The translations under genes and the position numbers were made by a program. The notes below the pieces were generated by a model that worked only from the letters and a program-made list of their open reading frames with translations, did no database searches and had not been told where the DNA came from. A DNA stretch of 64,000 nucleotides from Streptomyces venezuelae (GTDB lineage Bacteria > Actinomycetota > Actinomycetes > Streptomycetales > Streptomycetaceae): NCBI RefSeq assembly GCF_008642375.1, contig NZ_CP029194.1, positions 5,635,001-5,699,000 on the forward strand, in the 5' to 3' direction. This document shows, one piece after another, positions 1 to 8,376 of the stretch. Every line of letters begins with the position of its first letter. The stretch's first letter is position 1.

Positions 1-126
1 CCCTCGGTCGCGGCCCGGTTCATCGCCGAACGGGCGAGCATCACGGAGCCCGCGCTCTCTGCCACCGCTGACCACCCCCGCCCGATCGATGTCCACTCCA
101 TGTACGCATGCGACTGCACACGGTGA
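1..126 (+). CDS. C-terminal fragment of an unidentified protein (5' truncated by window edge)
   Basis: Frame 1 is open from the first base to a TGA at 124-126 and encodes 41 residues starting PSVAARFIAERASITEPAL. Third codon positions are strongly GC-biased (about 34 of 41), as expected for coding DNA in this genome, and the fragment stops about 150 bp before the next gene. I do not recognise the family. The fragment is too short to exclude a chance open frame. Confidence 0.4.
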   Translation, partial: PSVAARFIAERASITEPALSATADHPRPIDVHSMYACDCTR

Positions 127-280
127 CAACCCCTGTTGAAAAGGATGGCGAATCCATGCCACCCTCGTCCGCCCGGGGCGCCGTTGTCACATCGAGATCC
201 ATCCGCAACTCATCCGACTGCTCCTTCCGGGCCCTTCGTTCGTCACATTCACAAGTGCCGCACGAAGAGGGGGAGATGAC

Positions 281-1927
281 ATGAGTCGACAGGAAGCGGT
301 GGCGCAGGGGCGCCGCCGGGCCCGGTTCGGGGCCACGATCGCCGGACTGCTCGCCGTCGGACTGGCCGTCGGGGGCTGTGGCGCCTCGGGCGAGTCCCGT
401 GACGCCTCGCACGCCGAGAAGGGCCGCACCGCACCGGGCACCTCCGGCGGCGGAGGTGCCACGAAGCCCGGGTACGCCGCCCCCGGAACGGCGACCCCGG
501 GGGCCGACGCGCCGGCGCCCGAGGAGGGCGAGCAGCGCACCAGGCCGCCCGCCCCCGACTACCTCTCGACCTTCGCGCTGGACGTGGACACCGCCTCGTA
601 CGGCTACGCCCGCCGCACCCTCGCCGAGGGCCGGCTGCCCGAGCCGTCGACCGTGCGGCCGGAGGAGTTCGTCAACAGCTTCCGCCCCGACTACCCGCGT
701 CCGGCGGACAACGGCTTCGGTGTGAGCCTCGACGGCGCCCGCACCGGCCGGGACGGCTGGTCCCTGGTCCGGGTGGGGCTCGCCACCCGCGGCGCGGACC
801 GGAGCGGCGAACGCCCGCCCGCCGCCCTCACCTTCGTCGTCGACGTCTCCGGCTCGATGGACGAGCCCGGGCGCCTCGACCTGGTCAAGGAGTCCCTCGG
901 GCTGCTCGCCGACGAGCTCCGCGACGACGACTCGATGGCCCTCGTCACCTTCAGCGACGAGGCGGAGACCCGGCTGCCCATGACCCGCGTCGGCGAGGCC
1001 CGGGGCCGGATCCGCGAGGTCGTGGAGTCCCTGGCGACGGCCTCGTCCACCAATGTCGAGGCCGGTGTCCGCACCGGTTACGACGTCGCCGTCGAAGGCC
1101 GCCGCGAGGGTGCCACCAACCGGGTCGTGCTGCTCTCCGACGCCCTCGCCAACACCGGCGAGACCGACGCGGACGGGATCCTCCGCCGCATCGAGGAGGA
1201 GCGCAGGGCCCACGGGATCACGCTCTTCGGCGTCGGGGTGGGCAGCGAGTACGGCGACGAGTTCATGGAGACCCTCGCCGACAAGGGCGACGGCCACACG
1301 ACGTACGTCTCCACCTCCGAGCAGGCCCGGAAGGTCTTCGTCGACCAGCTGCCCGCCCACGTCGAGCTGCGCGCCCGCGACGCCAAGGCGCAGGTCGCCT
1401 TCGACCGGGGGACCGTCGAGAAGTTCCGGCTGATCGGCTACGAGAACCGGGAGGTCGCCGACGGGGACTTCCGGAACGACGGGGTGGACGGCGGTGAGGT
1501 CGGCGCCGGTCACACCGTCACCGCGCTGTACGCGGTGAAGACCCGGCCGGGGGCGACGGGCCGGGTCGCCACCGCCACGGTCCGCTGGCTCGACCCGCAG
1601 ACCCGGAAGCCGAGCGAGCGGTCCGGCACGGTCGCGGTCGAGGCCCTCGGCGCGGGGCTGTGGGACGGCGGCCACGACAGTCTCCAACTGACGGCGATCA
1701 CCGCCTACTTCGCGGACGCGCTGCGCGGCGGCGACCTGCCGGGCGACCCGGGTCTCGGGGTGCTCGCGCAGCGGGCGGAGGACATCGCGGGACGCTCGGG
1801 ATCGGCGGTGGTCACGGAGCTCGCCGAGGCGGTCCGGCAGGCGGAACGGCTGCTCGGGGCGGCTGCTGAGCCGGGCGAAGGAGCCTCCCGCGAGGGAGAG
1901 TTGAGGTCGGGTGACCCGTACAGCTGA
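281..1927 (+). CDS. VWA-domain lipoprotein (YfbK-like)
   Basis: A 548-aa predicted lipoprotein. The N-terminus has basic residues, a hydrophobic stretch and a lipobox ending VGGC at Cys33, followed by a Gly/Pro/Ala-rich linker (about 40-90) typical of surface-tethered domains. A von Willebrand A domain follows; its MIDAS motif DVSGSMD begins at Asp188, and a later segment keeps the DALANTG-type VWA core. The C-terminal third resembles the region after VWA in YfbK-type proteins. A GGGGGAG ribosome site lies just upstream of the ATG. VWA domains bind protein partners in a metal-dependent way; the partner is unknown. It stands alone from the next gene. Confidence 0.85.
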   Translation: MSRQEAVAQGRRRARFGATIAGLLAVGLAVGGCGASGESRDASHAEKGRTAPGTSGGGGATKPGYAAPGTATPGADAPAPEEGEQRTRPPAPDYLSTFALDVDTASYGYARRTLAEGRLPEPSTVRPEEFVNSFRPDYPRPADNGFGVSLDGARTGRDGWSLVRVGLATRGADRSGERPPAALTFVVDVSGSMDEPGRLDLVKESLGLLADELRDDDSMALVTFSDEAETRLPMTRVGEARGRIREVVESLATASSTNVEAGVRTGYDVAVEGRREGATNRVVLLSDALANTGETDADGILRRIEEERRAHGITLFGVGVGSEYGDEFMETLADKGDGHTTYVSTSEQARKVFVDQLPAHVELRARDAKAQVAFDRGTVEKFRLIGYENREVADGDFRNDGVDGGEVGAGHTVTALYAVKTRPGATGRVATATVRWLDPQTRKPSERSGTVAVEALGAGLWDGGHDSLQLTAITAYFADALRGGDLPGDPGLGVLAQRAEDIAGRSGSAVVTELAEAVRQAERLLGAAAEPGEGASREGELRSGDPYS

Positions 1928-1960
1928 CGCACGGGGCGGGTGGCGGGCCAGAATGGCCGC

Positions 1961-2440
1961 ATGGCCACCCTGCTGCTCGCCCTCGCCGTCGGTTGCACCG
2001 GGCTCTACGCCGGTTTCATGCTGATCTTCCAGACCGGGATCATGCCTGCCCTCGCCCGGCTCACGGACGCCGAGTTCGTCACGGCGATGCGCCGGATCAA
2101 CGAATGCGTCCCCCGGGCCGTGTTCCTGCTCGTCTTCTTCGGCGTCGTCGCGTTCCCCGTCGCCGCCTTCCTCGTCCCCGTCGACGGACGCACGGACACG
2201 CAGAAGTGGCTCGTGCTCGCGGGGCTCGTCTGCGCGGCCCTCAACCACCTGGTCACCGTCGCGGGGAACGTCCCGCTGAACGTGGCGCTCGCCGCGTCGG
2301 AGCGCCCGGGCGGGGGCGCCGACGAGGACCCCTCGGCGGTGCGGGCCGCCTTCGAGAAGCGGTGGAACGGATTCCACCTGGTCCGTACGGCGCTGATCGT
2401 CGTCGCGTTCGGGCTGCTCACCGCCGCCGCCGCCCTCTGA
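1961..2440 (+). CDS. DUF1772 membrane protein
   Basis: A 159-aa integral membrane protein with about four hydrophobic helices. The first begins directly at the N-terminus (MATLLLALAVGCTGLYAGFM), and the last ends the protein (TALIVVAFGLLTAAAAL). The layout, with the loop VPLNVALA and a region like WNGFHLVRT, matches DUF1772, the family that includes anthrone-oxygenase-like proteins. In-frame upstream GTG codons exist, but the ATG at 1961 starts right at the first membrane helix. Function is unknown; no polyketide genes are nearby to support an anthrone-oxygenase role. Confidence 0.8.
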   Translation: MATLLLALAVGCTGLYAGFMLIFQTGIMPALARLTDAEFVTAMRRINECVPRAVFLLVFFGVVAFPVAAFLVPVDGRTDTQKWLVLAGLVCAALNHLVTVAGNVPLNVALAASERPGGGADEDPSAVRAAFEKRWNGFHLVRTALIVVAFGLLTAAAAL

Positions 2441-2520
2441 ACCGTACCTGCTGGCCGGTTTCTGGCGCGAAATAGCGGTTGAGGACCCCTCTGGCATCCG
2501 CAACTTCTCTTCGAAAGCGT

Positions 2521-2553
2521 ACCCCCGAGTCCTGAAACAGTCCTTCGGGGGGT
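2521..2553. terminator. Imperfect hairpin after the DUF1772 gene
   Basis: CCCCCGA at 2522-2528 pairs with TCGGGGG at 2545-2551, with a mismatched inner part and a CTG-AAA-CAG tip. It sits between two co-directional genes that are about 300 bp apart, so it could end the upstream transcript. There is no U-tract. Confidence 0.35.
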
Positions 2554-2603
2554 AAAGGTCTAAGCCAGTGACGAAATCCTGACGCCGGAATATCCCCTCA
2601 AAT

Positions 2604-2618
2604 GGGGTGAAGCACCCC
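2604..2618. promoter_or_regulatory. GGGGTG-N3-CACCCC palindrome upstream of the SARP gene
   Basis: A perfect 6-bp inverted repeat with a 3-bp centre, in an AT-richer patch 40 bp upstream of the predicted -35 box. The position suits an operator for the SARP gene. No specific regulator can be named. Confidence 0.35.
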
Positions 2619-2657
2619 GATATCACGGGTCAGGTTTCCGTACCCTACGGTTTCTTA

Positions 2658-2686
2658 TTGACATGCCTACGGGGGTCTTTTCTAAT
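2658..2686 (+). promoter_or_regulatory. Housekeeping-type promoter of the SARP gene
   Basis: TTGACA at 2658-2663, a 17-bp spacer, then TCTAAT at 2681-2686. This is one mismatch from the sigma-70/HrdB consensus and unusually good for this GC-rich genome. It points toward the GTG at 2738 and leaves a leader of roughly 45 bases. Confidence 0.65.
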
Positions 2687-2737
2687 CAACGAGAGTCATC
2701 CCGCGCGCAGACACCGCACAGGCACTGAGGGGGCAAG

Positions 2738-3670
2738 GTGGACGTCCGGATCCTGGGGGGACTGTCGGTTCGGGAGAACGGCGTGTCCATCACCCCGACG
2801 GCAGCCGCCCCGAGGCAGCTGCTCGCCCTGCTCACCGCCAGCGCCGACCAGGTCGTCCCCGTGACGGTCCTGACCGAGGAGCTCTGGCCCTCGGGCGCCC
2901 CGCGCGGCGCCCGGGCCGAACTCCAGTCCCACATAACGGAGCTGCGAAGACTCATCGCGTCCGCGCTGACCCGCGACGACGGCCCGGCCGAAACCCGACC
3001 GGGCTGGTCCGACCGGCGCACCGCCGACTCGGTCCTCGTCTCGCAGCCCGGCGGCTACCGCCTCGACACCGGCGGCGGCGTCCACGACGTCTGGCAGTTC
3101 GAGCGCGCCGCGGGCGCCGGCTACCGGGCCATGGACGCGGGCGATCTCACGCGCGCCGCACTCCGCCTCGGCGAGGCCCTCGCCCTGTGGCGCGGCGAGC
3201 CCTACGCCGGCGTCGCGGCCGGCCCCCGGCTCCGCCGCGAGATCGAGCGCCTCGAAGCGTCCCGCCTGAGCGTCCTCGACCAGTGGATCGAGGCCCAGCT
3301 CGGCCTCGGCCACCACGCCGAGCTGGTCTCCGAGCTCTCCGGACTCGTCGCCCGCTACCGCACCAACGAACCCCTCCACGCCCACTACCTGGTCGCACTG
3401 CTGCGCTGCGGCCACCACGACGAGGCCCTCACCGCGTACGAGCGGCTGAAGGCGGCCCTCGCCGGGGAGAGCGGCTGTGAACCCTCCGCGCGCCTGCGCC
3501 GGCTCCACCGCTCGGTCCTGACCCTGCGGAACACCGTGGGGCGGTCCGTCTTCGACACCCACGCGCCCGCCTGGGCGTCCACCCGGACGGCCGTGCACGC
3601 GCCCGTCCACGTACCCGCCCAGTACACCCCCGTACGGCCCCGTCCCGTCCCCGTGGGATCGCTCGTCTGA
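2738..3670 (+). CDS. SARP/AfsR-family transcriptional activator
   Basis: A 310-aa protein with the classic SARP layout. The N-terminal OmpR-type winged helix (about 1-110) opens MDVRILGGLSV and continues through TEELWPSGAP, LQSHITELRR and the wing LVSQPGGYRL. A bacterial transcriptional activation domain follows (about 115-255: ALRLGEALALWRGEPYAGV, EASRLSVLDQWIEAQL, HAHYLVALLRCGHHDEALTAYERLK). SARPs activate secondary-metabolite genes by binding heptameric direct repeats. The GTG start follows a GGGGGCAAGG ribosome site. No biosynthetic genes adjoin it, so the target is unknown; the locus beginning at 14.5 kb is a possibility only. Confidence 0.9.
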   Translation: MDVRILGGLSVRENGVSITPTAAAPRQLLALLTASADQVVPVTVLTEELWPSGAPRGARAELQSHITELRRLIASALTRDDGPAETRPGWSDRRTADSVLVSQPGGYRLDTGGGVHDVWQFERAAGAGYRAMDAGDLTRAALRLGEALALWRGEPYAGVAAGPRLRREIERLEASRLSVLDQWIEAQLGLGHHAELVSELSGLVARYRTNEPLHAHYLVALLRCGHHDEALTAYERLKAALAGESGCEPSARLRRLHRSVLTLRNTVGRSVFDTHAPAWASTRTAVHAPVHVPAQYTPVRPRPVPVGSLV

Positions 3671-3835
3671 GGGAACGCGCGATTCCGGGAACGAAGTACG
3701 TCAGGTCGCCGTTGTGGACGTGCGGCGGGACGATGTCGACGGACTCCCGAAGCCGGACCAGCTTCGGTGGACAGGACGATCCCGTCGACCTCCTGTCGAC
3801 ATGACTTGTTTCGCTCTACTACGGGGGTGGAGGCC

Positions 3836-5860
3836 ATGACCTCGCACGGCGCGGACGCGTCCGGCGGTGCCGACGCGCTGCTCGCGGTCCTCGAACTGCT
3901 CGCCGGACAGGCTCCGTCCGCACATTTCGAGACCCTCCTCGACGAAGCCCGGCTGGCCGGCCTCTCCGGCGAGGGACTCGACCAGCTGGAGCGGGCCGTG
4001 AAACTCGCCGGCGAGGTCCGCACCGGACGCGAGGACGACGCGCGCCGCGAGGCCGGACTCACCGCCCTCACCGACACCGCGCGCGACCTGACCTTCTCCT
4101 ACGACCTCGACAGCCTGCTCCGCGTCATCACCCGCCGCGCCCGCCGGCTCCTCGGCCTCGACATGGCGTTCGTGACCCTGCGCGGTCCGCACGGCAGCTG
4201 CTACGTCCACACCACCGAGGGTGCCCGCACCGGACCCGACAGCCCCGCCAGGACGGCCGGACCACGCCTCGCCCCCGGCTTCCGGATCAGCGAGGGGTAC
4301 GGACTCGGCGGCGCCGTCCAGCTCCACGGCGAGCCCGTCTGGACCGCCGACTACCTCGCCGACGAGCGCTTCGCCCCCTCGGGCTCGCTCGACGCGGGCG
4401 TCCACGCCCCGGCCTTCGACGAGGCCGCCGAGGCCGCCGTCCGCGGCGAGGGGCTGCACGCCATCATGGCCGCCCCGCTGCGCAGCGGCGACGCCGTGAT
4501 CGGCGTGCTGTACGGGGCGGACCGACGCGTCCGCGACCACACCTCCGAGGAGCTCGGCCTCCTCGCCGCGCTCGCCGACCTCGCGGCCCTCGCCGTCGAG
4601 AAGGCCGGACTCCTCGACCGCACCCGCGCCGAGGTCTCCGAACTGGAGCGGGACAGCTCCCGCGTACGGACCAGCCTCACCCGGATGCGGCACGTCAGCG
4701 AGGCCCACAGCCGCATCATGAACCTCGTCCTGGCCGGCGGCGACCTGGGAAACGTGGCCAAGGCGGCGGGGGACGCCCTCGACGCGACCGTACTCATCCG
4801 CGACCAGGGCGGCCGCGCCCTCGCCGGCGGTGACATCCCCGGCCTCGACGAGGAGGCCGTCGCCAAGGCCTCGCTCGACGCGCACGCCCGCCGCCGCCCG
4901 GTCCTCGCCGACGACGACACCTGGGTCGCGCCCGTCATCGCCGGCTCCGAGGACCTCGGCGGACTCGTGATCCGCGCCGCCAGCGGACTCACCGGCGAGG
5001 ACGAGCGGCTCCTCGAACTCGCCGCCCAGTCCGTCGCCTTCCTCCTCCTGATGCGGCGCTCCACGGCCGTCGCCGAGGGGCCCGTCCGCGACGAGCTCCT
5101 CGACGACCTCATCGCCGACCCGCCGCACGCGCCGCAGCAGATCGCGCAGCGGGCCCGCCGCCTCGGCGTCGACCTGCGCAGACCGCACGTCCTCGTGCTC
5201 GCCAGACCCGAGGGCGGTGAGCAGGGCCGGGCCGTCGTGTGGGCGTCCTCGTACGCGTACCGCCTCTCCGGCCTCAAGACCGTGCAGGGCGGCTGCATCG
5301 TGCTGCTGCTCCCCGGCATCGACGCCTCCGCCGCCGCCAAGGCCGTCGCCGCCGAACTGTCCCCGCTGCTCGGCCACCCCGTCTCCGTCGCCGCCGCCGG
5401 ACCCGCCACGAGCCCGGACGGCGTCGGCCGGATGCACCTGGAGGCCGGGCGCTGCCTCGACGCCATGAGCGCCCTCGGCGGCACCGGTTCGGCCGCCTCC
5501 GTGAACGACCTGGGCTTCCTCGGCCTGCTGCTCTCCGACGACCACGACGTGGACGGCTTCGTCGAGGGCGCGATCGGGCCCGTACTCGACTACGACGCCG
5601 AGCGGTTCACCGACCTGACGCGCACCCTGGAGGCGTACTTCGCCTCCGGCGGCAGCCCGACCAACGCGGCCGAGGCGCTGCACGTCCACCCCAACACGGT
5701 CTCGCGCCGCCTGGAGCGGATCGGCGAACTCCTCGGACCGGAGTGGCAGAAGCCGGGCCAGGTCCTGGAGGTCCAGCTCGCCCTGCGCCTCCAGCGCACC
5801 CGCGAGGTCCTCGCCCGGGGCCGGGCCGCCACCGACCCGACCCGCCCGGCCGCCCCCTAG
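3836..5860 (+). CDS. GAF-domain PucR/CdaR-type transcriptional regulator
   Basis: A 674-aa regulator. A GAF sensor domain occupies about residues 85-265 (LLRVITRRARRLLGLDMAFVTLRG, then HAIMAAPLRSGDAVIGVLYGADR). A coiled segment follows, then a middle region with nucleotide-cyclase-like spacing. The C-terminal PucR HTH_30 domain contains LTRTLEAYFASGGSPTNAA and HVHPNTVSRRLERI, ahead of a short Ala/Pro tail. The ATG at 3836 was chosen because GGGGGTGGAGG precedes it; an upstream in-frame start would add 23 unlikely residues. This family often controls catabolic or secondary-metabolic genes, and the PucR name alone does not imply purine regulation. The gene stops in a strong inverted repeat. Confidence 0.85.
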   Translation: MTSHGADASGGADALLAVLELLAGQAPSAHFETLLDEARLAGLSGEGLDQLERAVKLAGEVRTGREDDARREAGLTALTDTARDLTFSYDLDSLLRVITRRARRLLGLDMAFVTLRGPHGSCYVHTTEGARTGPDSPARTAGPRLAPGFRISEGYGLGGAVQLHGEPVWTADYLADERFAPSGSLDAGVHAPAFDEAAEAAVRGEGLHAIMAAPLRSGDAVIGVLYGADRRVRDHTSEELGLLAALADLAALAVEKAGLLDRTRAEVSELERDSSRVRTSLTRMRHVSEAHSRIMNLVLAGGDLGNVAKAAGDALDATVLIRDQGGRALAGGDIPGLDEEAVAKASLDAHARRRPVLADDDTWVAPVIAGSEDLGGLVIRAASGLTGEDERLLELAAQSVAFLLLMRRSTAVAEGPVRDELLDDLIADPPHAPQQIAQRARRLGVDLRRPHVLVLARPEGGEQGRAVVWASSYAYRLSGLKTVQGGCIVLLLPGIDASAAAKAVAAELSPLLGHPVSVAAAGPATSPDGVGRMHLEAGRCLDAMSALGGTGSAASVNDLGFLGLLLSDDHDVDGFVEGAIGPVLDYDAERFTDLTRTLEAYFASGGSPTNAAEALHVHPNTVSRRLERIGELLGPEWQKPGQVLEVQLALRLQRTREVLARGRAATDPTRPAAP

Positions 5861-5918
5861 GGCCTGTCCGACGGATCATGGCCGGGGCCGCGGCCCTGAT
5901 CCGTCGGACAGGCCCTAG
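5857..5918. repeat. Perfect 22-bp inverted repeat (terminator or dispersed palindrome)
   Basis: Bases 5857-5878 and 5897-5918 are exact reverse complements, separated by an 18-base GC-rich loop. The left arm includes the stop codon of the GAF/PucR gene. The hairpin could terminate both this gene and the convergent IS701-like gene. A diverged half-copy (AGxxCCxGTCCGxCGGATCATGG) occurs at 52921-52943, suggesting a dispersed repeat family rather than a one-off terminator. Confidence 0.75.
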
Positions 5919-5958
5919 AGGGTGTCCTGCCGATCAGGCCGGGCGGGATGACGTGCGG

Positions 5959-7218
5959 TCAGCCGGCCGAGCGCCTCGACGCGTACCCGGAGTCGTAGGC
6001 CGCCTCCCACTCCGAGGAGGCCAGGAGCGTCGCCGCGTGGGCCGCCGAGGCCAGCGTGATGTGGCGGTGCCAGCCGCGGAACGAACGGCCCACGAAGTCC
6101 CGCAGCCCCGCCCCCTCGCCGACCTCCACGAAGTCCCGCTCCACCCGGCGCGCGAGCTTGGTCAGACGCAGCAGGGAGCCGACGGGGGAGTGGGTCAGAT
6201 CGCTGATCCACACCCGGGCCGGAGCCCGCCGCGGGTCGTCCCACTCGCCGAGCAGCACCAGCGGCCGCATCCGCTCCCCGCCCGGCGTGGGCAGCGCGAC
6301 CCGCACGGCCGTGGCGAGCGAGGTCCGCGAGGTCCGCACACCGGCCACCGTGTCCACCCAGCTCACCGGCCTGCGCAGGCCCTTGAGCGACTCCAGGATC
6401 TGCACCGCCGACAGCGGCCCCGCGCCGAAGCCCGGCAGCGATCGGTCCGCTATCGCCAGCCGCGAGCCCGGACCGATCCGCGCCACGACCGGCACCCCGG
6501 CCCCGGCGAGCCGGGTGAGCGCCGCACGGCCCGCGCCGCCGCGGATGTCGAGCAGCACCGGCTTGCGGGTGACGTCCGTCCAGCGGGCGGTGTCGAGCGC
6601 CGCGGCGACCGCGCACTCCTCCAGCGTCTCCTCGCCGGCCTCCTGGGGAACCTCCGCGCGGTCGCGCCGCGTGCGGTCGTTGACCCACGGGTCCGGCAGG
6701 AACAGCCGCCAGTTGACCGGGACGCTCAGCTCGTCGCTCGCGAACCACACCCCGAACGCCTGCTGGCCGTGGAAGACCTGACCGCGCTCCGGGTCGAAAC
6801 GCCGGTCCACGCCCACCGAGTGCTCCCCGGCCTTCGGGATCGGCATCGGCCGGACCACCCAGGCCTGCGGGCAGCTGTTCCGCTCCAGGAACCGGGCGAG
6901 CGCGGCCCGCATGGGCTGCCAGTCCCAGGTGGAGCTGGAGACGAAGTGGTGCAGGCTCTGCTCGGCGGCAGGGCCGCCTATCTGCGCGGCGATGTTCCGG
7001 ATCGACTTGCGGCCCTGCGCGGTCAGAAGGCCGTACAGGTACTGCTCGGCCTTCAGGCGCTGGTCGCGGCGCGGGAAGCCGGAGAAGAGCGCGGAACACA
7101 GCTCGGCGTAGGCCTCCTCGCCCGCGCCGGACGCACCGACGGACGTGGCGACACTCAGGGGAACCGTCAAGGACGAGACGGCCCCGGTGGTGGCCCTGCG
7201 CTTGGTGGATGTACTCAC
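5959..7218 (-). CDS. IS701-like transposase-family protein, probably domesticated
   Basis: A 419-aa protein related to IS701-family transposases (DDE superfamily). The conserved blocks are present: AEQYLYGLL near the N-terminus, KAGEHSVGVDRRF, VPVNWRLFLPDPW and the C-terminal WHRHITLASAAHA. In active IS701 enzymes the KxGxxSVG block is preceded by a D-D pair; here the segment is WVVRPMPIPKAG, with no acidic residue. The block VERDFVEV retains a glutamate. No terminal inverted repeats or target duplications were found around it. The GTG at 7218 has an AGGAG site 5 bp upstream; the frame is open further, but that extension is Arg/Pro-rich. A resident, non-mobile protein is more likely than a live insertion sequence. 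Confidence 0.75.
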   Translation of the reverse strand: MSTSTKRRATTGAVSSLTVPLSVATSVGASGAGEEAYAELCSALFSGFPRRDQRLKAEQYLYGLLTAQGRKSIRNIAAQIGGPAAEQSLHHFVSSSTWDWQPMRAALARFLERNSCPQAWVVRPMPIPKAGEHSVGVDRRFDPERGQVFHGQQAFGVWFASDELSVPVNWRLFLPDPWVNDRTRRDRAEVPQEAGEETLEECAVAAALDTARWTDVTRKPVLLDIRGGAGRAALTRLAGAGVPVVARIGPGSRLAIADRSLPGFGAGPLSAVQILESLKGLRRPVSWVDTVAGVRTSRTSLATAVRVALPTPGGERMRPLVLLGEWDDPRRAPARVWISDLTHSPVGSLLRLTKLARRVERDFVEVGEGAGLRDFVGRSFRGWHRHITLASAAHAATLLASSEWEAAYDSGYASRRSAG

Positions 7219-7600
7219 GACACTCCTGCCCGAAGGTTGCGCAGCTCCCTCCCGCTGCTCCACCACCGTCGCCCGTGCCCGCCTCCCGCGACGAGGTGTA
7301 CCCGGCACCCGAATCGGCCGCCGAATGGTGGCCGGACCACCTCCCCCTACATCACCCCAGGTCACGGCGGCCTCCACGGCCCGACCCCAGACCTCCGGAC
7401 GGTCTTCCGGAATACCCCGAGGGGGGATCTGACAGACTCACAGGCCTCGCTTTGACCCGTCGCAGGGAGTGGCCGGACCATCGCAGAGCGAGGCTGCACG
7501 GGCCGGCTCCCGGTTAATGCCCCAGGCCGGGAACCGCGCCTGTGCGCCTCGCACTCAGGCGTCCGTCGCGTCACGCACCCGTACCCGTACGCTTCGGGGC
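7219..7600. other. Intergenic region between divergent IS701-like gene and crcB
   Basis: About 380 bp without a convincing gene; the open frames here are shadows or N-terminal over-extensions. It must hold the two divergent promoters. I found no clear -35/-10 pair. I looked for a fluoride riboswitch before crcB but could not build a convincing match. Confidence 0.5.
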
Positions 7601-8023
7601 ATGGGAACGCGCGGGGAGCTACGGGTCGTCGGGGCCGTCGCCGCCGGCGGGGCCCTCGGCGCGACCGCCCGCTACGGCGCCGCGCTCCTCTGGCCGACCC
7701 CGGTCCACGCCTTCCCCTGGACGACCCTCACGGTGAACGCCGCCGGCTGCGCCGCACTCGGCGTCCTCATGGTGCTGCTCACCGAGACCCGCATCCGCGT
7801 GGCTCCCCATCCGCTGCTCCGGCCGTTCCTCGGCACCGGGTTCTGCGGAGGGTTCACCACCTTCTCGACGTACGCGCTCGACACCCGGCGGCTGCTGGAG
7901 GCGGGCGACCCCGCCCGGGGCCTCCTCTATCTGGGCGCGACCCTGCTCACCGCCCTCGCCGCCGTCTGGGCGGGGGGCGCGGTCACCAGGGCGGTCGTAC
8001 CGGTCCGGGTGACGCCCACGTGA
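7601..8023 (+). CDS. crcB: CrcB/Fluc fluoride channel subunit 1
   Basis: A 140-aa protein with four membrane helices. It shows the Fluc signatures GALGATARYGAALL near the N-terminus, TLTVNAAGCAALGVL in helix 2 and GTGFCGGFTTFSTYALD in helix 3; the Asn of the second and the Phe/Thr/Ser set of the third line the fluoride pore. Fluc channels export fluoride as antiparallel dimers. Actinobacteria often encode two subunits in tandem, as here: the next crcB overlaps by 4 bp (GTGA), which implies translational coupling and probably a heterodimer. The ATG at 7601 was chosen because helix 1 follows directly. Confidence 0.9.
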   Translation: MGTRGELRVVGAVAAGGALGATARYGAALLWPTPVHAFPWTTLTVNAAGCAALGVLMVLLTETRIRVAPHPLLRPFLGTGFCGGFTTFSTYALDTRRLLEAGDPARGLLYLGATLLTALAAVWAGGAVTRAVVPVRVTPT

Positions 8024-8373
8024 ACTGGCTGCTGGTCATGGCGGGCGCCGCCGTCGGCGCACCCCTGCGCTATCTCACCGACAGGGTGGCGAAGGCCCGG
8101 TTCGGCCTCGGCCTTCCCTGGGGCACGTTCGCGGTGAACGTCGTCGGCTCGTTCGTCCTCGGCCTGCTCACCGGCGTCTCCTCGGAGCGGCTGCACCTGC
8201 TGCTGGGCACCGGCCTGTGCGGCGCCCTCACCACGTACTCGACCTTCTCGTACGAGACGCTGAAGCTGTACGAGGGCGGGGCGAAGGGGTACGCGGTGCT
8301 GAACGTGGCCGGCAGCCTGGCCGCCGGACTCGGAGCCGTATGGCTGGGAGTCGAGACGGCCAGGCCGTGGTGA
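8020..8373 (+). CDS. crcB: CrcB/Fluc fluoride channel subunit 2
   Basis: A 117-aa, four-helix protein starting at a GTG that overlaps the stop of the first crcB. It has GAAVGAPLRYLTDRV, FAVNVVGSFVLGLLTG and GTGLCGALTTYSTFSYETLKL, the standard Fluc motifs including the pore Asn and the Phe-box region. Its length is typical for the family. It is convergent with the uricase gene, with only 3 bp between the two stops. Confidence 0.9.
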   Translation: MNWLLVMAGAAVGAPLRYLTDRVAKARFGLGLPWGTFAVNVVGSFVLGLLTGVSSERLHLLLGTGLCGALTTYSTFSYETLKLYEGGAKGYAVLNVAGSLAAGLGAVWLGVETARPW

Positions 8374-8376
8374 CCG

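Noticed and set aside
41..2626. An 861-aa reverse-strand open frame
   Set aside because: Low-complexity Gly/Arg/Glu composition with no motifs; it is the antisense shadow of the VWA lipoprotein and DUF1772 genes.
7219..7600. Fluoride riboswitch before crcB
   Set aside because: No convincing match to the conserved crcB-motif core could be assembled from the leader.
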